Assembly (NCBI RefSeq): GCF_014636275.1
Contig: NZ_BMEB01000002.1
Location: 744,001-808,000 of the forward strand
Length of the DNA: 64,000 bases
DNA from: Cellulomonas carbonis
Lineage (GTDB): Bacteria; Actinomycetota; Actinomycetes; Actinomycetales; Cellulomonadaceae
Direction: 5' to 3'
Positions 8,183-16,392 of this stretch are shown one piece after another (within the stretch, counting starts at the first letter, position 1; every line of letters starts with the position of its first letter). Under the pieces are notes generated by a model, which searched no databases, was not told the DNA's origin, and was given only the letters and a program-made list of their open reading frames with translations. A program made the position numbers and the translations under genes.

Positions 8183-8411
8183 GGTTCCTCCTGGTTCCCC
8201 TGGGGGCGGCCTGGTCGGCGCACCCGGTGAACGCACCTGTCCGGCCGTCGGTTCCCGGCCGGACGTCCCGGCGGGCGCCGCGGCCGGACGCCGGAGCGCA
8301 CCGACCCTGAGGAGATGTCAGACTGAGGGGAGTCGGGCTGCGGCCCAGGAGAGGTGCCCGGCCCGGCCGGCTGGCAGGGTGGTGCCCCGAGGCGACGAGA
8401 GGGAGGACCAC

Positions 8412-8924
8412 ATGACGGGCGACCGGGCGCGGCGCACGTCCTCCGGCCGCACCCTGAGGCTCGTCGCCTCCGACGGGCACGTCGCCGAGCACGCGGCCGA
8501 GGCCGCCGAGGCCGCCGCCGAGGAGGACCTCGCGCTCGCGGTCGACAGCATCCTCCTCCCCGGCGAGCGTCAGTCCGTCGCCGTCGGGCGGCACTGGGTG
8601 GTGCGCACCGCCGCGGCCCGCGGCGCGACCGGCATGGCCAACCAGGTCCTGGAGCTCCTGTCGAGCGAGCTGCTCGCGAACGCGGTCCTCCACGGCCCGG
8701 GCGACGGCGGCGTCGGCGTCCAGCTCGCGGTCGACGAGACCATCGCCCGGGTGTCGGTGAGCGACGGCGCGACGGCGAGCCCGGTGGTCATGGCCACCGA
8801 CCCGTCCGCGGTGAGCGGGCGCGGCATGGCGATCGTCGAGGCGATGTCGACGCGCTGGGGCGTCGAGGTGCACGACGACGGCGGCAAGACGGTCTGGTTC
8901 GAGCTGGACCTCGACGACTTCTGA
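8412..8924 (+). CDS. Anti-sigma factor-type ATP-binding protein (HATPase_c_2)
   Basis: The 170-residue protein has an acidic Ala-rich N-terminus and a GHKL ATPase of the RsbW/SpoIIAB type. The N-box reads LLSSELLANAVLHG, G1 reads VSVSDG, and the G2 region reads GRGMAIVEAMSTRWGV. Such proteins bind and phosphorylate anti-anti-sigma factors or sequester sigma factors in stress or developmental switches. No partner sigma or antagonist is adjacent, which is typical for these orphan kinases in actinobacteria. GGGAGG lies at good distance before the ATG at 8412. Confidence 0.88.
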   Translation: MTGDRARRTSSGRTLRLVASDGHVAEHAAEAAEAAAEEDLALAVDSILLPGERQSVAVGRHWVVRTAAARGATGMANQVLELLSSELLANAVLHGPGDGGVGVQLAVDETIARVSVSDGATASPVVMATDPSAVSGRGMAIVEAMSTRWGVEVHDDGGKTVWFELDLDDF

Positions 8925-9009
8925 CGGTCGACGTCTCGACCTCGTCCTCTGACCTCGGCGTCTGCCGACCAGGGGACCTCGGCCCCATCCCGTCCGACGG
9001 ACGGCTGCC

Positions 9010-9015
9010 GACAAT
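9010..9015 (+). promoter_or_regulatory. -10 box GACAAT, leaderless start
   Basis: GACAAT ends exactly 6 nt before the ATG at 9022, with no Shine-Dalgarno. This fits the leaderless pattern seen repeatedly in the window. Confidence 0.5.
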
Positions 9016-9021
9016 CCAGGC

Positions 9022-10578
9022 ATGACCCCGTGCATCGGCGCGCGAGCGCCGGTCCGACGACTCGTGCACCGCACCGCGCGCGTCCTCCTGCTCCTGGTCG
9101 CGTCCCTCGCGCTCGCGGCCGCTCCCGCGGCCGCCCTGCAGCCGGCGGGCCCGACGCCGTCGGTCGCCGCCCCGGTCGCCGCGACGGCCACCGCCGACGA
9201 CGACGTCACGCTCGTCCGGTTCACGGGAGAGGGCTGCCCGAGGTGCCGTGAGCAGTCCGCCTGGCTCGAGGACGCGGCGTCGCGGTACCCGGGTCTGACG
9301 GTCGTCGAGCACGAGGTCTGGCGGGACGCCGCGAACCGCGCGCTGTTCGTGCGTACCGGGGAGGAGCTCGGCTTCGAGGCGTCCTCGGTCCCGACGACCG
9401 TCCTGGGCGGACGCGTGTGGATCGGCTGGACGGACGAGATCGCCGCGGACCTCGAGGCGGCGCTCGACGACGCGTCCGCGGGGCGCTCCGTCCCGGCCGG
9501 CGTCTACGGGACCCCCGGCAGCGGCACGTGCGACGACGCGTCCCTCACGTGCGAGGCCGGTGCGGCCGCGAGCGTCGACGTGCCGCTGATCGGCGAGGTG
9601 GACCTGGGCCGGTCCTCGCTGCTCGCGTCGACGCTCGCGATCGGGTTCGTCGACGGCATCAACCCGTGCTCGCTGTGGGCCGTCTCCGTGCTGCTGACGA
9701 TCGTCGTGCGGACCGCGAGCCGGCGCCGCGTCGTGGCGGTCGGCACGACGTTCCTGCTCGTCACCGCGGGCATGTACGCGCTCTACATGGCCGGGATCTA
9801 CTCGGCCCTCACGGTCGCGAGCCACCTGGGCGCGATCCAGGCGGTGGTCGCGGTCGTCGCGGGCGTCGTCGGGGTCGTGGGGATCAAGGACTACTTCGCG
9901 TTCAGGAAGGGGGTGTCGCTGTCGATCGCGGACTCCGCGAAGCCCGGGCTCTACCGCCGCATGAGGGCCGCCGCCGGTGCCGACCGGCTCGTCCCCGCGC
10001 TGCTCGCGACCGTCGCCCTCGCGGTCGCGGTGTCGCTGCTCGAGACGCCGTGCACGGCAGGTTTCCCGGTCCTGTGGACGGGCCTGCTGCAGGCGAACGG
10101 CGTCGGCCCGGCCGAGGCGGCGGGGCTCTTCGGCGCGTACATGGTGCCGTTCCTCCTCGACGAGCTCGCCGTCTTCGGCCTCGCCGTCGTCACGATGCGC
10201 GCCACGCGCATGCAGGAGCGGCACGGGCGGCTGCTCAAGCTCGTCGCGGGCGTGACGATGGTCGCGCTCGCCGCCGTCATGGTCGTCGACCCCACGGTCA
10301 TGGAGAGCCCGGTCGCGGCCCTGGGCGTGTTCGCCGGGGCGATCGCGCTCACCGTCGTCGTCCACGCCGTGACGACGCGGCTGCGCACCCGCGCCGCCAG
10401 GGTGCGCGGAGCCGTCGCGCCGGGCGGGGTCGGGGGTCCGGCTCAGGGCGGCGTCAGGGCCGGATCAGGGCCCGTTCAGGGTCCTGCCCGGACGCGTGAC
10501 GAGACGTCCGCGACCGACGATGGGACCACCGGCAGGCGCACCGCCCGACCGGTCGGGACGAAGGAGACGGCACTGTGA
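9022..10578 (+). CDS. Exported thioredoxin domain fused to DsbD/CcdA-like membrane domain
   Basis: The 518-residue protein starts with a signal peptide (about residues 1-38). An extracytoplasmic thioredoxin-like domain follows with CPRC at C72-C75 and the cis-Pro region VPTTVLGG. After a linker containing two more Cys come about six to seven transmembrane helices (about 197-470), with conserved Cys in INPCSLW (C216) and ETPCTAG (C344). The paired membrane Cys are those of DsbD/CcdA-type thiol:disulfide reductases, which move electrons from cytosolic thioredoxin outward. The C-terminal 60 residues are Gly/Arg-rich and polar. Thioredoxin sits N-terminal, the reverse of classic DsbD. The stop overlaps the next gene (GTGA). 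Confidence 0.85.
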   Translation: MTPCIGARAPVRRLVHRTARVLLLLVASLALAAAPAAALQPAGPTPSVAAPVAATATADDDVTLVRFTGEGCPRCREQSAWLEDAASRYPGLTVVEHEVWRDAANRALFVRTGEELGFEASSVPTTVLGGRVWIGWTDEIAADLEAALDDASAGRSVPAGVYGTPGSGTCDDASLTCEAGAAASVDVPLIGEVDLGRSSLLASTLAIGFVDGINPCSLWAVSVLLTIVVRTASRRRVVAVGTTFLLVTAGMYALYMAGIYSALTVASHLGAIQAVVAVVAGVVGVVGIKDYFAFRKGVSLSIADSAKPGLYRRMRAAAGADRLVPALLATVALAVAVSLLETPCTAGFPVLWTGLLQANGVGPAEAAGLFGAYMVPFLLDELAVFGLAVVTMRATRMQERHGRLLKLVAGVTMVALAAVMVVDPTVMESPVAALGVFAGAIALTVVVHAVTTRLRTRAARVRGAVAPGGVGGPAQGGVRAGSGPVQGPARTRDETSATDDGTTGRRTARPVGTKETAL

Positions 10579-10841
10579 ACATCCATGAGGACCTGCGGAA
10601 CCAGGGACTCGTCCGCCCGCGACAGGGGCGCGTGCTCGGCGGCGTCTGCGCCGGCCTCGGGCGCCGCTTCGGGCTGAGCCCGTGGGGTGCGCGCGTGCTG
10701 TTCGTGCTCGCGCTCATGATCCTGCCGGGCAGCCAGCTGATCATCTACCCGATCCTGTGGGTCCTGATGCCGGACGAGCAGCCGACGTGGCAGCAGCCGC
10801 CCGCGTGGCAGCAGCCCACGTGGCAGGGGCCGGCGAGCTGA
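10575..10841 (+). CDS. PspC domain protein
   Basis: The 88-residue protein matches PspC: RVLGGVCAGLGRRFGLSPWGARVLFVLALMI, then a second hydrophobic stretch YPILWVLMP, then a Trp/Gln/Pro repeat tail (PTWQQPPAWQQPTWQ). PspC proteins sit in the membrane and take part in envelope stress responses. The GTG overlaps the upstream stop by GTGA and has AAGGAG before it, so it is translated with the thioredoxin-DsbD fusion; the pairing suggests an envelope role for both. A 15-bp hairpin terminates the unit. Confidence 0.88.
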   Translation: MNIHEDLRNQGLVRPRQGRVLGGVCAGLGRRFGLSPWGARVLFVLALMILPGSQLIIYPILWVLMPDEQPTWQQPPAWQQPTWQGPAS

Positions 10842-10848
10842 CGACGAC

Positions 10849-10890
10849 GAGCCCGCCGACCGGCCGGTCGACCCGCCGGTCGGCGGGCTC
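10849..10890. terminator. Bidirectional hairpin terminator
   Basis: A perfect 15-bp stem (10849-10863 with 10876-10890) encloses a 12-nt loop. It lies between convergent genes, and its right arm touches the stop codon of the minus-strand gene. Confidence 0.75.
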
Positions 10891-11149
10891 AGGACGCGAA
10901 GGGCAGGCGGGCCGGCGGGCCGGCCACCGGGGGGAACTCGGGGGCGGGCCCGCCGAAGAAGCACCGGCACGCACCGTCGCGGTGCACGAACCCGGTGTAC
11001 GGACGCGCGGCGCACGGGACGGGGTCCGGCTCGGAGGTCCGGGCGAGGCGTTCCGTGACCCGCTGGGCCAGCCTGAGGGTGAGGTCGGCCGACGGCTCCC
11101 GCCCCGGCGCGACGAAACCACCGAGCTCGAGTTCCGTCATCGTGAACAT
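10889..11149 (-). CDS. Hypothetical protein with Cys cluster
   Basis: The 86-residue product has an N-terminal MFTMTELELGGFVAPG. A helix containing LTLRLAQRVTERLART follows, then a segment with three Cys (VPCAARPYTGFVHRDGACRC) and a Pro-rich end. The ATG at 11149 has GGAG 5 nt upstream. No family is recognised. A LacI-like dyad lies 30-43 nt upstream of the start, a position suited to repression. Confidence 0.6.
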   Translation of the reverse strand: MFTMTELELGGFVAPGREPSADLTLRLAQRVTERLARTSEPDPVPCAARPYTGFVHRDGACRCFFGGPAPEFPPVAGPPARLPFAS

Positions 11150-11178
11150 GCCGTCTCCATCGGCACGTCCTGGCCCGG

Positions 11179-11192
11179 TGTGAACGCTCACA
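11179..11192. promoter_or_regulatory. LacI-family-like operator TGTGAACGCTCACA
   Basis: TGTGA-ACGC-TCACA is a near-perfect dyad one base from the symmetric LacI core TGTGAGCGCTCACA, with the central CG typical of LacI-family sites. It is 30-43 nt upstream of the small minus-strand gene and about 130-143 nt upstream of the sugar kinase on the plus strand. Confidence 0.5.
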
Positions 11193-11321
11193 GACGAGAA
11201 GCAGGGATTTTCACCCCTCGACGCCGTCTACCTGCACGGCGACCTGCGGGAGGGCGCGCTCCGGGTGCGGCCGGGCGGCCCCGACGTGAGACTCGGACCT
11301 GAGGCGAGGGGAGTGGAGCCG

Positions 11322-12275
11322 GTGGGCGAGCGGAGCACCCGGGTGTGCGTCCTGGGGGTCACGAGCCTCCTGACGGTCACGGTCGAGGAGGCCCCCGACG
11401 GGGACCCGGAGGTCCACGTCCACGCGGGCGGGCAGGGGCTCTGGGTCGCCCGCATGGCGGCGGTGCTCGGCGCCGACGTCGTTGTGTGCAGCCCGTTCGG
11501 CGGCGAGATCGGGCCCGCGCTGCTCACGCTCGCCGAGCGCGAGGGGTACCGCGTCCGCGCGACCCCCTACGACGGCACGAACGGCGCGTACGTGCACGAC
11601 CGACGCCGCGGCGAGCGCGACGAGGTCGCCCACATGGACCCGACCCTCGTCGGGCGGCACGACCTCGACGACCTGTTCGGCGCGGTTCTCGTCGAGTCCC
11701 TCGACGCGGACGTCGTCGTCCTCACGGGTGCCGAGCCGGCCCGGACCGTGCCCGACGACTTCTTCGCGCGGCTCGCCCGGGACCTGCGTGCCGCCGGGCG
11801 GCGGGTCGTGGCCGACCTGTCGGGGCGGGCGGCCGCGTGCGCGGTCGACGAGGGTCTGGACGTCCTGAAGATGAGCCACTCCGAGATGGTCGACGGGGGC
11901 TTCGCGGACGGCGACGCGCTCGACGAGCTCGTCGCCGGCGCGCGTGGCCTCATCGAGCGGGGAGCCGGCGCGGTCGTCGTCTCGCGCGCGGCGGAGCCGA
12001 CCCTCGTGGTCGAGCCGGACGACGCCGCGCTCGTCGTGACGCCCCCGGTGACCCCGGTCGAGCACCGCGGTGCGGGCGACTCGATGACGGCGAGCCTCGC
12101 GGTCGGCGTCGCGCGCGGGACGTCGCTCGTCGACGCGGCGCGTCTGGGTGCCGCGGCGGGGGCGCTGAACGTGACGCGGCACGGGCTCGGCTCGGGCCGC
12201 AGGGAGCAGATCGAGCGGTACGTCGTCGAGGTCGAGGTCACCGACCTCGACGGCGACCGACGGGAGGGGTCGTGA
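11322..12275 (+). CDS. PfkB-family sugar kinase
   Basis: The 317-residue protein has the ribokinase/1-phosphofructokinase fold. Visible features are HAGGQGLWVARMAAVLGADVVVCSPFG near the N-terminus, a nucleotide-binding region VVADLSG and the signature HRGAGDSMTASLAVGVA containing GAGDS with the catalytic Asp. The substrate is probably a phosphosugar such as fructose-1-phosphate or tagatose-6-phosphate, given the GGQG-x-x-VAR pattern, but this is not certain. Start is ambiguous between GTG 11313 and GTG 11322; the latter has AGGGGA at about 9 nt. The stop overlaps surE by one base (TGATG). Confidence 0.82.
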   Translation: MGERSTRVCVLGVTSLLTVTVEEAPDGDPEVHVHAGGQGLWVARMAAVLGADVVVCSPFGGEIGPALLTLAEREGYRVRATPYDGTNGAYVHDRRRGERDEVAHMDPTLVGRHDLDDLFGAVLVESLDADVVVLTGAEPARTVPDDFFARLARDLRAAGRRVVADLSGRAAACAVDEGLDVLKMSHSEMVDGGFADGDALDELVAGARGLIERGAGAVVVSRAAEPTLVVEPDDAALVVTPPVTPVEHRGAGDSMTASLAVGVARGTSLVDAARLGAAAGALNVTRHGLGSGRREQIERYVVEVEVTDLDGDRREGS

Positions 12276-13036
12276 TGCGTGCGCTGGTCACCAACGACGA
12301 CGGCATCGGCTCGCGCGGGCTCTCGGTGCTCGCGCAGGTCGGGCTCGACGCGGGCTACGAGGTGCTCGTCGTCGCACCCGCGACCGAGTACTCGGGCGCG
12401 TCGGCGTCGCTGTTCGGCGCCACGGAGGACGGGCGGCTCGCGACGGAGCGGCTCGCACCGCCGCACCTGCCCGACGGCGTCGAGTCGCTCGCCGTGGGGG
12501 CCGCACCCGGCCTGATCGCCTTCCTCGCGGCGCACGAGGCGTTCGGCCCGCGTCCCGACGTCGTCCTCTCGGGCGTGAACCGTGGTCCCAACACCGGGCA
12601 CGCCGTCATCCACTCCGGGACGGTCGGCGCGGCGATGTCGGCCGTGACCCACGGCATCCACGGCATGGCCGTGTCGCTCGACGCCTCGGACCCGCGGCAC
12701 TGGGACACGGCCGGCCTCGTCGCCGCGCACGGGCTGCGGTGGCTCGTCACGCGCCCCGCCGAGGACGGCGTGCTCAACCTCAACGTGCCCGACCTGCCGG
12801 CCGCGGAGGTCAGGGGGCTGCGCAAGGCGCCGCTCGCGCGCTTCGGCGCGGTCGAGGCGCGCGTCGACACGCTCGACGAGCCCGGTGCGCTGCAGGTGAG
12901 CTACGCCGAGATCGACCGGTCGCGCGACGCCGCGTCCGACGCCGGCCTGCTCGCGACGGGCTGGGCCACCATGAGCCTCCTCCGGGCGCCGTGCTTCGAC
13001 CCCGAGGCCGAGCTGCCCGAGCTCGACCGTCTCTGA
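12275..13036 (+). CDS. surE: 5'/3'-nucleotidase SurE
   Basis: The 253-residue protein has the SurE metal site TNDDG at residues 6-10, the loop APATEYSGASAS, and SGVNRGPNTGHAVIHSGTVGAAM, all characteristic of the survival protein E nucleotidases. These dephosphorylate nucleoside monophosphates and short polyphosphates in the cytosol. The ATG at 12275 overlaps the kinase stop (TGATG) and follows GGGAGGGG, so the kinase and phosphatase are co-translated. The C-terminal domain is present and length is normal for the family. Confidence 0.9.
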   Translation: MRALVTNDDGIGSRGLSVLAQVGLDAGYEVLVVAPATEYSGASASLFGATEDGRLATERLAPPHLPDGVESLAVGAAPGLIAFLAAHEAFGPRPDVVLSGVNRGPNTGHAVIHSGTVGAAMSAVTHGIHGMAVSLDASDPRHWDTAGLVAAHGLRWLVTRPAEDGVLNLNVPDLPAAEVRGLRKAPLARFGAVEARVDTLDEPGALQVSYAEIDRSRDAASDAGLLATGWATMSLLRAPCFDPEAELPELDRL

Positions 13037-13099
13037 GAACGTCACCCGGGGGGCGGTCCGGGACGGTCTGCGGACCCGCGCGCCTGCCCCGGGCCGCAG

Positions 13100-13834
13100 T
13101 CAGTCGCGCGCGTAGCGCCGCACGAACGCCGCGAGCAGCGTGGGCGGGTGCTCGACGACGGAGCTGCGCAGGTTCTCGATGACGCGCTCGAGCTCGCCGG
13201 GCGGGAAGTACCCGGCGTCGCGGTACACCCGGACGCGCTCGACGACCCCGGGCTCGTCGAGCTCGGGGTGGAACTGCGTCGCGTAGAGGTTCTCCTTGAG
13301 GCGGAACGCCTGCACCGGGCACGCGGGCGAGCCCGCGAGGACGACGGCGCCCGGCGGAGGCGTGCTGAGCGCCTCCTTGTGGCCCACGAACGCGTCGAAG
13401 ACCGGCGGGAGCGCGCCGAGCACCGGGTCGGCGCGACCCGCGTCGGTGAGCGTCACCGGGACCGCGCTGACGGGCTCGCCGTAGGTGCGGTCGACGACGC
13501 CGCCCGTGCGCGCGCCGAGCGTGCCGATCCCGTAGCACGCGCCGAGGAACGGCACGTCGCGCTCCACGACCTCGTCGATCAGCGCGCCGAGCTCGCGCTC
13601 GACGCGCTTCTGCACCGCCGACTTCTCGTCCTCGGGGTCGCTGGTGCAGAAGGGGCTCCCGCCGACGATGATCCCCGACCAGTCGTCGAGGTCGATGCGC
13701 GGCATGGCCTCGCGCTCGAGGCGCACCCGGTGGAGCTCGTGCTCGTCGAGGCCGCCGAAGCGGCGGAACGCAGCGGCCTCGCTGTCCGCCACGGCGTCGT
13801 CATCACGCGTGCCGAGCAGCAGGAAGGGCCTCAC
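13100..13834 (-). CDS. Class I glutamine amidotransferase-like protein
   Basis: The 244-residue protein has the triad regions of class I glutamine amidotransferases: IIVGGSPFC, the nucleophile LGACYGIGTLG and QFHPELDEPG. It resembles stand-alone GuaA-like amidotransferases (YfeJ type), which hydrolyse glutamine or related gamma-glutamyl compounds with no identified acceptor domain. It starts at GTG 13834, with TAGGCT 8 nt upstream and no Shine-Dalgarno, so the mRNA is probably leaderless. It is convergent with surE. Confidence 0.85.
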   Translation of the reverse strand: MRPFLLLGTRDDDAVADSEAAAFRRFGGLDEHELHRVRLEREAMPRIDLDDWSGIIVGGSPFCTSDPEDEKSAVQKRVERELGALIDEVVERDVPFLGACYGIGTLGARTGGVVDRTYGEPVSAVPVTLTDAGRADPVLGALPPVFDAFVGHKEALSTPPPGAVVLAGSPACPVQAFRLKENLYATQFHPELDEPGVVERVRVYRDAGYFPPGELERVIENLRSSVVEHPPTLLAAFVRRYARD

Positions 13835-13842
13835 GCGCAGCG

Positions 13843-13848
13843 AGCCTA
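13843..13848 (-). promoter_or_regulatory. -10 box TAGGCT, leaderless amidotransferase
   Basis: TAGGCT on the minus strand ends 8 nt before the GTG at 13834. Confidence 0.6.
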
Positions 13849-13881
13849 GCCGTAGGGGTGGTGCGCGGCCGATGTGTCCGT

Positions 13882-14033
13882 TAGGCTCGGTCTCGAAGTT
13901 GCAGTGCTTGACGTCTTGACGCGCCGCGGCCTACAGCCCGGCGCGTTGTCTCTTTCTGGAGAGCGGACGCACGAACACCGCGATGAGAGGGACCCGAAGG
14001 TCGGGTCCGGCAGAACTCCAGAAGGAGAGCACC
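13882..14033 (+). promoter_or_regulatory. Long 5' leader of the cold-shock gene
   Basis: About 150 nt separate a TAGGCT hexamer (13882-13887) from the cspA ATG. A TTGACG at 13916-13921 could be an alternative -35. A long untranslated leader is usual for cspA-type genes, where it folds differently in the cold. I cannot fix the transcription start by eye. GAAGGAGA is the ribosome binding site. Confidence 0.4.
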
Positions 14034-14237
14034 ATGGCTACTGGCACCGTGAAGTGGTTCAACGCCGAGAAGGGCTTCGGCTTCATCGCCCCCGACGACG
14101 GCTCGGCCGACGTCTTCGCCCACTACTCGGCGATCAACTCGAGCGGCTACCGCTCGCTCGAGGAGAACCAGCGTGTCGAGTTCGAGGTCAACCAGGGCCC
14201 CAAGGGCCCGCAGGCCGCGAACGTCACGCCCATCTGA
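14034..14237 (+). CDS. cspA: Cold-shock protein CspA family
   Basis: The 67-residue cold-shock domain contains RNP1 (KGFGFI) and RNP2 (VFAHY) and begins [16 protein letters not shown], essentially the standard family sequence. It binds single-stranded RNA and DNA as an RNA chaperone. The ATG at 14034 has GAAGGAGA upstream. A long leader precedes it and a 14-bp hairpin follows, so it is monocistronic. Whether it is cold-induced or constitutive cannot be told from sequence. Confidence 0.96.
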   Translation: MATGTVKWFNAEKGFGFIAPDDGSADVFAHYSAINSSGYRSLEENQRVEFEVNQGPKGPQAANVTPI

Positions 14238-14305
14238 GCTGACGTCCTCCCGCCGGTTCCCGGCGCAGGTCCCCCACACCACGGTGTGAGGTGACCGCAG
14301 GACTG

Positions 14306-14345
14306 ACGAAGGCCCCGGCCCCCGCGAGGGAGCCGGGGCCTTCGT
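14306..14345 (+). terminator. Terminator of cspA
   Basis: A perfect 14-bp stem (14306-14319 with 14332-14345) encloses a 12-nt loop and lies 68 nt after the cspA stop. Confidence 0.75.
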
Positions 14346-14472
14346 GCGTCCCGGGGCGGCGCGGTACGGGCTCGCGCGCGGTGCGGTTCGGGTCGCGAGC
14401 ACGGTGCGGGCGCCCCGGGACTGTGCGCCGACCCGTCGTGCGCGTCGTCGACCACCTCGGGACCGCCGGCCC

Positions 14473-15360
14473 TCACACGGTCCGGTGCTCGACGGTCCCT
14501 GCGAGCGCGCGCACGCGCTCGACCGACAGGTCGGGCGCCACGAGCTCGCGCGACGCCACGCACAGCGCCCCGGCGGCGGCACCCCAGCGCAACGCCTCGT
14601 CGTCGGCGGCACCCAGCAGCCGTGCCGTGAGCATCGCGGCGACGAACGCGTCGCCCGCCCCGTTGGTGTCCCGCACGACGTCGACGTGCGCGGTGCCGAC
14701 CTCGTGCCGTCGCCCGTCGGCGCCGAGCGCGATCGCGCCCTGTGCGCCCCGTGTCGCGACGGCCCAGCGCGCACCGCCCGCGACGCGCGCAGCGAGGTAG
14801 CCCCACGCGTCGTCGAGGCGGTCGGCGCTGACGACGACGACGTCGGCTCCCGCCCGGAACGGCTCGTGGAACGACGCGACGCCGTCGTCGTCGTGCAGGT
14901 CGCACCACACCTCGGTGCCCGCGCGCCGCGCGCGCTCGAGCAGCGGCACCGAGTGCGCCGCGAGGTCGAGCACCGCGACGTCGGCGTCGTGCAGGGCCGC
15001 GGCGACGGCGTCCGGCGGCTCACCGGGGTCGTCGGGCGCGTCGAGGTACACCGAGACGCGGTCGCCGTGCGCCATGAGGTTGAGGTGCCGCTCCGAGGCG
15101 GGGGCCCGCTGCGCGACGACCGTGAGGAGGGGGTGGCGCAGCGCGTCGAGCACGCGACCTCCCGCGGCGTCCTCGCCGACGACCGTGCGCAGCAGCGTCG
15201 GCACCCCGAGGCGCGCGAGCGACAGCGCCTTGCCCGCCGACGTCCCGCCCAGGCCCTCCCACCAGGTGGTGGCGGTGAGCATCCCGGGCCGTGGCTCCGG
15301 CAGGTGCGGCAGCGCGACGAGGGTGTTCCAGCTGGCCGGGCCGTTCACGAGGACGCGCAC
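14473..15360 (-). CDS. PfkB-family carbohydrate kinase
   Basis: The 295-residue protein has the ribokinase fold. GLGGTSAGKALSLARLGVPTLLRTVVGEDAAGGRVLDAL marks the N-terminal substrate region in two blocks, and DTNGAGDAFVAAML is the ATP/anion-hole signature with catalytic Asp. The sugar substrate is not predictable. The GTG at 15360 has TACGCT ending 6 nt before it (leaderless). It lies downstream of, and co-directional with, the small acidic gene 15395-15595 but has its own promoter in the 34-bp gap. Confidence 0.85.
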   Translation of the reverse strand: MRVLVNGPASWNTLVALPHLPEPRPGMLTATTWWEGLGGTSAGKALSLARLGVPTLLRTVVGEDAAGGRVLDALRHPLLTVVAQRAPASERHLNLMAHGDRVSVYLDAPDDPGEPPDAVAAALHDADVAVLDLAAHSVPLLERARRAGTEVWCDLHDDDGVASFHEPFRAGADVVVVSADRLDDAWGYLAARVAGGARWAVATRGAQGAIALGADGRRHEVGTAHVDVVRDTNGAGDAFVAAMLTARLLGAADDEALRWGAAAGALCVASRELVAPDLSVERVRALAGTVEHRTV

Positions 15361-15366
15361 GCCCGC

Positions 15367-15372
15367 AGCGTA
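15367..15372 (-). promoter_or_regulatory. -10 box TACGCT, leaderless PfkB kinase
   Basis: TACGCT on the minus strand ends 6 nt before the GTG at 15360. Confidence 0.6.
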
Positions 15373-15394
15373 GGCGCGCGGGCGTGCGCGAGCC

Positions 15395-15595
15395 TCAGAA
15401 GTTCAGCTGGCTGCCCGGGTCGTCCGCGACCGGGTTGGTCTCCTCGGGCATCGACCGCAGGTCGTACTGCGTCTCCTCGGCGTCGCCCTCGGCGACCTCG
15501 TCGACGTCGGCGTCCGCGAACGCGCTGGGCTCGTCGGCCGGCGCGAGGCGGTTGTCGTCAGCACGCGCGTCGCGCGCCTCGGGTGTCTCGGTCAT
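15395..15595 (-). CDS. Small acidic hypothetical protein
   Basis: The 66-residue product is rich in Asp, Glu and Ala and has no hydrophobic core, so it is probably disordered. It ends in a short motif DPGSQLNF. GGAAGGAG precedes the ATG at 15595. A TACTGT hexamer further upstream could be its -10. No family is recognised; the good ribosome binding site and separate intergenic space argue that it is real. Confidence 0.6.
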   Translation of the reverse strand: MTETPEARDARADDNRLAPADEPSAFADADVDEVAEGDAEETQYDLRSMPEETNPVADDPGSQLNF

Positions 15596-15754
15596 GTCGC
15601 GCTCCTTCCCTCACCGCGACAGTAGGCCGACGGGTGGGACGCCGCACACGGGACTGCCCTCCTCCCGCGCGTCCCCGTGCAAGATCCGTGCGCACCGCGA
15701 CACAGTTCACGGTAGGCGCCCTGGCGGTGGGCGCCCCGGTACAGGAGGACCCTC

Positions 15755-16366
15755 GTGCGCGACGACGACCAGTGGTTCGAGGACCTCTTCCGGTCCCATG
15801 CGACGGCCCTGCACCGCTACTTCGCGCGCCGCGCCGCCGCCGACGACGTCCAGGACCTCACGGCGGAGGTGCTCGCGACGGCGTGGCGCCGCCGCGACGA
15901 CGTGCCTGCCGAGGCCGAGCTGCCGTGGCTGTACCGGACGGCGGGGTTCGTCCTCGCGAACCACCGCCGCAAGGGCCGGCCCGTCCCGGTCGAGCACGTC
16001 CCGGAGGAGGTGGACGACGCCGACCCGGCGCACCTCGCGATCGCCGACGACGACGTGCGCAGCGCGCTGTCCGCGCTCACGCCGCGGGACCGGCGGATCC
16101 TCCTGCTGCACGCCTGGGACGGGCTGGGCGGTGCCGAGCTCGCCGAGGTGCTCGGGATCAGCCGGGGCGGGGCCGACGCGGCGTTGTCCCGCGCGCGGGC
16201 GCGGCTGCGTGAGGTCTGGGCCGAGCGTGACGCCGACGACGCCGTCGGCACCGACGAGGCGACCCCGCGCGACGACGTCCCAGCGGGCCCGGGTGGGATG
16301 AGCGGCCGGGCGGGTGGCGCGGAGAGCGGTGCAAGCACCGGCCCGTCCGCGACACAGGCACGGTGA
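15755..16366 (+). CDS. ECF-type RNA polymerase sigma factor
   Basis: The 203-residue protein has region 2 (WFEDLFRSHATALHRYFARRA, then DLTAEVLATAWRRRDDVP and WLYRTAGFVLANHRRK) and region 4 (ALTPRDRRILLLHAWDGLGGAELAEVLGISRGGADAALSRARARLR). A disordered C-terminal tail of about 45 residues follows. It should direct RNA polymerase to a dedicated stress promoter. The GTG at 15755 follows AGGAGGA. Its stop overlaps the GTG at 16363 in the next gene, whose product looks like a membrane anti-sigma partner. Confidence 0.9.
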   Translation: MRDDDQWFEDLFRSHATALHRYFARRAAADDVQDLTAEVLATAWRRRDDVPAEAELPWLYRTAGFVLANHRRKGRPVPVEHVPEEVDDADPAHLAIADDDVRSALSALTPRDRRILLLHAWDGLGGAELAEVLGISRGGADAALSRARARLREVWAERDADDAVGTDEATPRDDVPAGPGGMSGRAGGAESGASTGPSATQAR

Positions 16367-16392
16367 ACGACGAGCAGACCCCGGAGGTCACC

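Noticed and set aside
11179..11192. CRP-type site
   Set aside because: The TGTGA and TCACA arms are separated by 4 bp, not 6, which fits LacI-family rather than CRP sites.
13053..13078. Terminator between surE and the amidotransferase gene
   Set aside because: Only a 6-bp GGTCCG/CGGACC pair with a 10-nt loop is present, too weak to annotate.
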